From Oxalobacteraceae bacterium (GTDB taxonomy: Bacteria > Pseudomonadota > Gammaproteobacteria > Burkholderiales > Burkholderiaceae_D), in contig CANFGA010000263.1 in NCBI GenBank assembly GCA_947446335.1, forward strand, positions 1-5,297: a stretch of 5,297 nucleotides of DNA. Reading direction: 5' to 3'. Both the position numbers and the translations under genes were made by a program. Below the pieces are notes generated by a model. The model was given only the letters and a program-made list of their open reading frames with translations. It ran no database searches and was not told the DNA's origin. The stretch's first letter is position 1; every line of letters begins with the position of its first letter. Below, one piece after another: positions 1 through 3,606 of this stretch.

Positions 1-1
1 C

Positions 2-295
2 AGCGTGTTGTTGTACGGCGCGATCAAGGACTCGGCTGCGCTGCGCGCCAGCCTGGCGCCGTTGATCGACCGCACCATCGCCGAATTGTCACCGATCGAG
101 CATGGCATCTTGCTGATCGGCGCTTTTGAACTGAAGAATAATCTGGAAATCCCGTACCGCGTCGTCATCAACGAGGCGGTCGAACTGGCCAAGTCATTCG
201 GCGGCATCGACGGTCACAAATACGTCAATGGCGTGCTCGACAAGCTCGCCGGCAGGTTGCGCGAGAGCGAAGTCGGGGCCGACAAGCGGCGCTGA
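2..295 (+). CDS. nusB: Transcription antitermination factor NusB, 5'-truncated by the window edge
   Basis: NusB forms a heterodimer with NusE (ribosomal protein S10) that binds boxA RNA and supports antitermination on rRNA operons; it is cytoplasmic. The frame is open from base 2 and stops with TGA at 293-295, giving 97 visible residues. NusB proteins are usually about 140-165 residues, so roughly the C-terminal two-thirds is present. The family signature is clear: a helix reading LSPIEHGILLIGAFEL, then IPYRVVINEAVELAKSFGG, then GHKYVNGVLDKLA, which aligns closely with the E. coli NusB C-terminus as I remember it. The true start lies outside the window; the GTG at 5-7 is an internal valine codon and not a start. 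In many betaproteobacteria nusB follows ribH, which cannot be checked here. The gene is followed by a hairpin and an intrinsic terminator. The identification is near certain; only the 5' part is missing. Confidence 0.96.
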   Translation, partial: SVLLYGAIKDSAALRASLAPLIDRTIAELSPIEHGILLIGAFELKNNLEIPYRVVINEAVELAKSFGGIDGHKYVNGVLDKLAGRLRESEVGADKRR

Positions 296-300
296 TCCAC

Positions 301-330
301 CCATGCGGAAAAGAAAACTTTCCCGCATGG
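301..330 (+). other. Hairpin just after nusB, without a T-tract
   Basis: CCATGCGG (301-308) pairs perfectly with CCGCATGG (323-330). The stem can continue through A309-A311 with T319-T321 and G313 with C318, allowing two single-base bulges and leaving an AAAA loop. It starts 5 bases after the nusB stop. No T-run follows it, so it is not a terminator by itself. It may protect the nusB mRNA 3' end or act with the terminator immediately downstream. The structure is read directly from the sequence; the role is inferred. Confidence 0.55.
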
Positions 331-341
331 CATTGGTAACG

Positions 342-382
342 AAGAAGGGGGGTGGAACTTGTGTTCCCCCCCCCTTTTTTTT
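342..382 (+). terminator. Rho-independent terminator of nusB, possibly bidirectional
   Basis: The G-rich arm at about 342-358 pairs with the C-rich arm at 363-379 around a TTGT loop (359-362). GGAAC pairs with GTTCC, then six G-C pairs follow after one T/C mismatch (T353 against C368), and A-T pairs extend the base. An eight-T run (375-382) overlaps and follows the 3' arm, the classic form for + strand termination of nusB. Read on the - strand, the same hairpin ends the transglycosylase transcript, but the T-tract there is short and interrupted (CTTCTTCG), so termination in that direction would be weaker. Confidence 0.88.
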
Positions 383-391
383 CATCGCTGC

Positions 392-415
392 CGATGATTG
401 AATCGATGATTGAAT
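392..415. repeat. Perfect 12-bp tandem duplication ending in the transglycosylase stop codon
   Basis: The 12-base unit CGATGATTGAAT occurs twice back to back, at 392-403 and 404-415. The second copy ends at the first base of TTA (415-417), the complement of the transglycosylase stop codon TAA. The duplication therefore lies in that gene's 3' untranslated DNA, between its stop and the shared terminator. It looks like a recent slippage duplication; no function is evident. Confidence 0.85.
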
Positions 416-1266
416 TACAGGCTGGCCAGTTCTTCGTTCTGTGCAGGTACTGGCTTGGGTACCGTTACCGCAACTGCGCGGGTATGGACCGGCACTTTTT
501 TGCCTATCGCTACCTGCTTCAGGCGTGCATATTCAGCCAGCACACGTGAACCGTAACCGGAGTCACTGTCGAAGGCCGCTGCGCCGACGTAAGTCTTCAA
601 GCCTTCCTTGATCGAGCCACCGCGGGTCACGTAATCCTTCAGGATCAGCGAGCCGACGCGGATGTTGGCCGCCGGATTGAGCGCAGCCTTGACGCCACCG
701 AGATCCTGGAAACGGGCATGGTGTATTTTTGACATGACTTGCATCAAGCCTTGCGCGCCGACCGGGCTTTCGGCAAACGGGTTCAAGCCCGATTCGATCG
801 CCATTACCGCCAGGATCAAGAGCGGATCGAGTTTGATTTCATGCGCAGTGATGTAGGCGGTGGAAACGAACATGTCGGCCGCATCACCAGCCACGCGATA
901 GCGTTTGGAAAGCCAGTCGGTGACCCATTGCTGTTGCTTCTCTGAAGCCAGCATGGCTTTTTCCTTGGCCGACAGCAGCACCGGCGCCGGTGTCGCGGCA
1001 GCGGCGCTCAGCGGTGCGTCGGGCATGGCTTCGATCGCTTGCGCGATCGATGGGCCGTGCAGCGTGTTGCCCAATTTGTTGGCCAGGTCAGGGCGGGTGA
1101 TCAGCAATGCGATCAGTGCCACTGCCGAGATGCCAAAAATGGTCAAGCTGTGTTGCGTCGTGCGCAGCAGAGCGCGGGCCGACAGACGCTTCGCACCGGT
1201 AGGCGAAACTGGCTGGCTGGCCAAGTGCGGACCACACTGCGTGGCACCATCAAAACGTGTTGTCAT
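415..1266 (-). CDS. Membrane-anchored lytic transglycosylase (SLT domain)
   Basis: This 283-residue protein carries a Slt-type lytic transglycosylase domain, an enzyme class that cleaves MurNAc-GlcNAc bonds in peptidoglycan to leave 1,6-anhydro-MurNAc ends. Residues 1-40 are basic and probably cytoplasmic. Residues 41-57 (SLTIFGISAVALIALLI) form one membrane segment or an uncleaved signal anchor. An Ala/Pro-rich stretch (about 80-98) leads to the catalytic domain at about 110-250. Visible motifs are AIESGLNPFAES with E158 as the likely catalytic glutamate, GAQGLMQVM (170-178), NPAANI (197-202) and TYVGAA (225-230). The last replaces the more usual Y-N-A/G of the family with Y-V-G. The C-terminus (about 254-283) is a Lys/Pro/Val-rich tail. 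The ATG at 1266 is supported by an AGGGG Shine-Dalgarno six bases upstream. The gene converges on nusB and diverges from ubiD, so it is probably transcribed alone. The class is secure, but the subfamily is not, so no symbol is given. Confidence 0.93.
   Translation of the reverse strand: MTTRFDGATQCGPHLASQPVSPTGAKRLSARALLRTTQHSLTIFGISAVALIALLITRPDLANKLGNTLHGPSIAQAIEAMPDAPLSAAAATPAPVLLSAKEKAMLASEKQQQWVTDWLSKRYRVAGDAADMFVSTAYITAHEIKLDPLLILAVMAIESGLNPFAESPVGAQGLMQVMSKIHHARFQDLGGVKAALNPAANIRVGSLILKDYVTRGGSIKEGLKTYVGAAAFDSDSGYGSRVLAEYARLKQVAIGKKVPVHTRAVAVTVPKPVPAQNEELASL
1031..1050. repeat. Perfect 8-bp inverted repeat inside the transglycosylase gene
   Basis: TCGATCGC (1031-1038) and GCGATCGA (1043-1050) are exact reverse complements around a TTGC loop. 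The stretch encodes part of the segment SIAQAIEA (residues 73-80) between the membrane anchor and the catalytic domain. As RNA it would form a stable hairpin within the coding sequence. Its role, if any, is unknown; GATC-rich words are common in this window. Confidence 0.6.
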
Positions 1267-1272
1267 TCAATA

Positions 1273-1277
1273 CCCCT
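1273..1277 (-). promoter_or_regulatory. Ribosome binding site of the lytic transglycosylase
   Basis: On the - strand the sequence AGGGG stands six bases before the ATG at 1266. It is the clearest Shine-Dalgarno site in the window and fixes the chosen start. I could not find a convincing -35/-10 pair for this gene in the GC-rich DNA upstream. Confidence 0.75.
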
Positions 1278-1566
1278 GAAATGTCGCGTCGCAAGCGGGT
1301 CCGCGCGGCGTATGATCGCAGCGGAGGTGGCTGGTGCCGTGCATCAGAAATGGCATTTGCCGGCGCAAAGGTGCACGCGACAAACGTCGTCATTGCTTGC
1401 TTGAGCTGATCGTTCCCTGTGGTATTGGATCAGTCGCAAAACAACTTTTTTCGGGGATAAGGCAGGCGCCTTTTGAAAACACTCCTAAAATGTCATGTGG
1501 AGCCCCGACTCCGTGAATGAAGAATGACAGGTAAAATCAAGTCCGCAGACCGCTGTCTTCTTCAAG

Positions 1567-1641
1567 TTGAGCGAATTGTAAAAGCCAGTTTATATCAAGT
1601 CAATACTAACGAATACGTTTGTTATTACTTTTATGTATAAC
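1567..1641 (+). promoter_or_regulatory. Candidate ubiD promoter region, exact boxes uncertain
   Basis: Several weak sigma-70-like elements lie in the AT-rich DNA. TTGAGC (1567-1572) and TATATC (1591-1596) are 18 bases apart and each match four of six consensus bases. TATAAC (1636-1641) is a better -10 match but has no acceptable -35 at 16-18 bases. Any of these would leave an untranslated leader of about 90-130 bases before ubiD. Choice among them is a guess. Confidence 0.3.
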
Positions 1642-1695
1642 TTTTCATCTTGCATTGTGCCAAAAACCAATTAAATCAATTACTTGCCGCTGGAT

Positions 1696-1739
1696 ATGCA
1701 ATTTCTCCACCCACAATGAAAAAAATTAAAAACAGATGA
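1696..1739 (+). other. Two chained 7-codon mini-ORFs leading into ubiD
   Basis: ATG 1696 reads MQFLHPQ and stops with TGA at 1717-1719. ATG 1716 reads MKKIKNR and stops with TGA at 1737-1739. ubiD starts at ATG 1736. Both junctions are four-base ATGA overlaps, so the three starts lie exactly 20 bases apart. None of the three starts has a recognisable Shine-Dalgarno sequence. If the mini-ORFs are translated, ribosomes could re-initiate from one to the next and couple ubiD translation to the leader. The arrangement is seen directly; translation is unproven and chance is possible in AT-rich DNA. Confidence 0.25.
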
Positions 1740-3220
1740 AATATTCGGATTTGCGTGATTTTATTGCCCAATTACAATCAATTGGCGAGTTAAAGCCCAT
1801 TTTGCACCCCGTTTCGCCTCATTTGGAGATGACCGAGGTCTGTGACCGCACCTTGCGCGCGGCAGGTCCCGCATTGTTGTTCCAGAATCCGGTGGGCCAC
1901 ACGATACCGGTGCTCGGCAATCTGTTTGGCACCCCGCGCCGGGTGGCGCTGGGCATGGGTGCCGAAAACGTCGGCGAATTGCGCCAGATCGGCCACCTGC
2001 TGGCGCGCTTGAAGGAACCCGAGCCGCCCAAGGGTTATCGCGATTTGCTGGGCTTGGGTTCGCTGGTCAAGGCGGTCTGGGACATGTCGCCCAAGGAAGT
2101 GCGCGGCGCACCCTGCCACGACATTGTCTGGGAAGGCGACGATGTCGATCTGGGCAAGTTGCCGATCCAGCATTGCTGGCCGGGCGATATCGCCGCTTTG
2201 ATCACCTGGGGCCTGGTCATCACCAAGGGCCCCAACAAGAAACGCCAGAACCTGGGAATTTATCGCCAGCAGGTGCTCGGGCGCAACAAGGTGATCATGC
2301 GCTGGCTCGCGCATCGCGGCGGAGCGCTCGATTTTCGCGAGCATGCGATTCAGAGCAAGGGCCAGCCTTATCCGATCGCGGTCGCGCTTGGCGCCGATCC
2401 GGCCACGATACTGGGCGCGGTGACACCGGTGCCCGACAGTTTGTCCGAATACCAGTTCGCCGGATTGCTGCGCGGCAGTCGCACCGAACTGGTCAAGGCG
2501 ATCGGCAGCGAACTGCGGGTGCCGGCATCAAGCGAAATCGTGCTGGAAGGCCATATCTACCCGGATGCGAACCATCCGACCGGTTACGAGCATGCGCTGG
2601 AAGGACCGTTCGGCGACCATACCGGTTATTACAATGAACAAGACAGTTTTCCGGTATTCACGATCGATCGAATCACGATGCGGCGCAATCCGATTTATCA
2701 TTCGACCTATACCGGCAAACCGCCAGACGAACCTGCGGTGCTCGGCCTGGCGCTCAATGAAGTGTTCGTGCCGCTGCTGCAAAAACAGTTCAGCGAAATC
2801 ACCGACTTCTACTTGCCGGCCGAAGCGTGCAGCTACCGGATGGCGATCGTGCAGATCAAGAAATCGTATGCCGGCCATGCCAAGCGTGTCATGTTCGGGG
2901 TCTGGAGTTTCCTGCGCCAGTTCATGTATACCAAGTTCATCGTCGTGGTCGACGAGGATGTCAATATCCGCGACTGGAAAGAAGTGATCTGGGCCATCAC
3001 GACCCGGGTCGATCCGATCCGCGACACGACACTGGTCGACAATACGCCGATCGATTACCTCGACTTCGCCTCGCCGGTCAGTGGTCTTGGCAGCAAGATG
3101 GGTATCGATGCCACCAACAAGTGGCCAGGAGAAACCAGCCGCGAATGGGGTTCGACCATTGCGATGACGCCGGAAGTGAAGAAGCGGGTCGATGCGATCT
3201 GGCAAGAGCTGGGCTTGTAG
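1736..3220 (+). CDS. ubiD: UbiD, prenylated-FMN-dependent 3-octaprenyl-4-hydroxybenzoate carboxy-lyase
   Basis: UbiD decarboxylates 3-polyprenyl-4-hydroxybenzoate to 2-polyprenylphenol in aerobic ubiquinone synthesis, using prenylated FMN made by UbiX plus a metal ion. At 494 residues it is essentially the length of E. coli UbiD (497), and identity is high throughout. Visible family blocks include MKYSDLRDF at the start, GPALLF, NLFGTP, KEPEPPKG, QNLGIYRQQ (171-179; N172 matches a metal ligand), IMRWLAHRGGALD (187-199), ALGADPATILGAVTPVPD, LSEY with E238 as the second ligand, EGPFGDHTGYYNE with D294 matching the proposed proton donor, YHSTYTGKPPDEPAVLG and NTPIDYLDFASPVSGLGSK. Relative to E. 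coli there are about seven extra residues at 275-288, just before the catalytic loop, which I believe is common in betaproteobacteria. An in-frame TAA at 1727-1729 rules out a longer start, and ATG 1736 fits the family N-terminus. No Shine-Dalgarno is evident. No ubiX or other ubi gene adjoins it. Confidence 0.98.
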   Translation: MKYSDLRDFIAQLQSIGELKPILHPVSPHLEMTEVCDRTLRAAGPALLFQNPVGHTIPVLGNLFGTPRRVALGMGAENVGELRQIGHLLARLKEPEPPKGYRDLLGLGSLVKAVWDMSPKEVRGAPCHDIVWEGDDVDLGKLPIQHCWPGDIAALITWGLVITKGPNKKRQNLGIYRQQVLGRNKVIMRWLAHRGGALDFREHAIQSKGQPYPIAVALGADPATILGAVTPVPDSLSEYQFAGLLRGSRTELVKAIGSELRVPASSEIVLEGHIYPDANHPTGYEHALEGPFGDHTGYYNEQDSFPVFTIDRITMRRNPIYHSTYTGKPPDEPAVLGLALNEVFVPLLQKQFSEITDFYLPAEACSYRMAIVQIKKSYAGHAKRVMFGVWSFLRQFMYTKFIVVVDEDVNIRDWKEVIWAITTRVDPIRDTTLVDNTPIDYLDFASPVSGLGSKMGIDATNKWPGETSREWGSTIAMTPEVKKRVDAIWQELGL

Positions 3221-3272
3221 AGGGCATACCGAGGCTGCTCGATTAGTGTCCCCCGGAATCGGGCAGCTCGGT

Positions 3273-3278
3273 TATAAT
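3273..3278 (+). promoter_or_regulatory. Perfect -10 box of the ffs promoter
   Basis: TATAAT stands seven bases before the first base of the RNA stem at 3286, the right distance for transcription to begin near 3285. The expected -35 position (about 3249-3256) is C-rich and does not match TTGACA. The promoter may rely on the perfect -10 or an activator. It separates ffs transcription from ubiD, which ends at 3220. Confidence 0.7.
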
Positions 3279-3284
3279 AGTATC

Positions 3285-3383
3285 TGGCGGGCCCCTGCGC
3301 ATTGTGGCATGGCTAACCTGGTCAGGTCGGGAACGAAGCAGCCACGGCTATTAACCATGAGTGCCGCAGATCAGGCTCGCCTC
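3285..3383 (+). ncRNA. ffs: 4.5S signal recognition particle RNA (small bacterial SRP RNA)
   Basis: This RNA pairs with Ffh to form the bacterial signal recognition particle, which targets nascent membrane proteins to FtsY and the translocon. The conserved core CTGGTCAGGTCGGGAACG and the following AAGCAGCC (3319-3342) matches the Ffh-binding domain, with a GGAA tetraloop at 3330-3333. The long hairpin folds as expected: GGCGGGCC (3286-3293) pairs with GGCTCGCC (3374-3381) including one G-U, TGTGGCA pairs with TGCCGCA, and CATGGCTAA pairs with TTAACCATG with one mismatch. The pair closing the tetraloop is G3329-C3334, where E. coli has C-G, a compensatory change that supports the fold. About 97-99 nt is usual for small SRP RNAs. 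Exact ends are inferred from the stem and the TATAAT box. Confidence 0.96.
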
Positions 3384-3384
3384 C

Positions 3385-3401
3385 CATGATTCATGATTCA
3401 T
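3385..3401. repeat. 7-bp short tandem repeat after ffs
   Basis: CATGATT is repeated twice in tandem (3385-3391 and 3392-3398), followed by a partial third copy CATG (3399-3402). It sits directly after the 3' end of the SRP RNA and overlaps the 5' arm of the hairpin that may terminate ffs. It looks like slippage and has no evident function. Confidence 0.6.
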
Positions 3402-3423
3402 GCTGGGTCAAGCATGATCTTTC
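3395..3423 (+). terminator. Weak candidate terminator of ffs
   Basis: CATGCT (3399-3404) pairs with AGCATG (3411-3416) around GGGTCA. T3398-A3417, A3396-T3418 and G3395-C3419 extend the stem with one bulge. Only TTT (3420-3422) follows, so the U-tract is poor. It is the best hairpin in the ffs-dnaX spacer and lies about ten bases after the RNA 3' end, but transcription could also read through into dnaX. Confidence 0.35.
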
Positions 3424-3530
3424 AAGCCGCCGTCCGGATCAATTTTCCGGTTCAGGCCGGCGAACACCAGCATCCGATGGCGTCACGCCGCTCCACTTTT
3501 CCTGAATCTTCAATTTCTGCTGAAGCTGGC

Positions 3531-3536
3531 TATAAT
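3531..3536 (+). promoter_or_regulatory. Upstream candidate dnaX -10 box
   Basis: A perfect TATAAT lies 70 bases before the dnaX start. The best -35 at 17-18 base spacing (TCTTCA at 3507-3512) matches only three of six consensus positions. Transcription from here would start near 3543 and give a leader of about 64 bases. Confidence 0.45.
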
Positions 3537-3538
3537 GG

Positions 3539-3555
3539 TGCCATTCTGCATGGCA
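3539..3555 (+). repeat. Small dyad at the predicted upstream dnaX start site
   Basis: TGCCAT (3539-3544) and ATGGCA (3550-3555) are exact inverse repeats around TCTGC. The dyad begins two bases after the TATAAT at 3531-3536, where a transcript would begin. It could be a leader hairpin or an operator-like dyad. Six base pairs can arise by chance. Confidence 0.35.
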
Positions 3556-3571
3556 GGATTGGCCGCCATTC

Positions 3572-3600
3572 TTCGCATTTCCCGCTATCTACGGTAAAAT
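3572..3600 (+). promoter_or_regulatory. Candidate proximal dnaX promoter implying a leaderless mRNA
   Basis: TTCGCA (3572-3577, four of six to the -35 consensus) and TAAAAT (3595-3600, five of six to the -10 consensus) are separated by the ideal 17 bases. The start site would fall about seven bases after the -10 box, at or next to the dnaX ATG at 3607. No Shine-Dalgarno precedes that ATG, which fits a leaderless transcript. The motif match is seen; use of the promoter is inferred. Confidence 0.4.
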
Positions 3601-3606
3601 TCCAGC

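Larger units (their letters stand above)
1267..1735. other. Divergent intergenic region without a convincing gene
   Basis: These 469 bases separate the starts of the transglycosylase and ubiD. The part at about 1267-1530 is GC-rich; open frames there lack family motifs or a good ribosome site and are judged spurious. From about 1530 to 1735 the composition becomes clearly AT-rich, typical of a promoter region. TCAAGT occurs three times there (1537, 1562, 1595) at uneven spacing. No tRNA, terminator-like hairpin or strong inverted repeat is seen. The ubiD-proximal end holds the mini-ORFs listed separately. Confidence 0.6.

Noticed and set aside
905..1404. Two overlapping + strand frames of about 120 codons opposite the transglycosylase start and its upstream DNA
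   Set aside because: They have no ribosome site or conserved motif and are explained as shadows of the - strand gene in GC-rich DNA.
1334..1516. 60-codon frame in the divergent intergenic region
   Set aside because: It has no ribosome site, no motif and no coding-like codon pattern.
2528..3205. 225-codon antisense frame opposite ubiD
   Set aside because: It overlaps a near-certain gene, has no motif and shows shadow-like His/Arg/Asp-rich composition.
3252..3263. CCCG-GAAT-CGGG hairpin as the ubiD terminator
   Set aside because: The stem is only four base pairs, no T-run follows, and it lies in the ffs promoter region.
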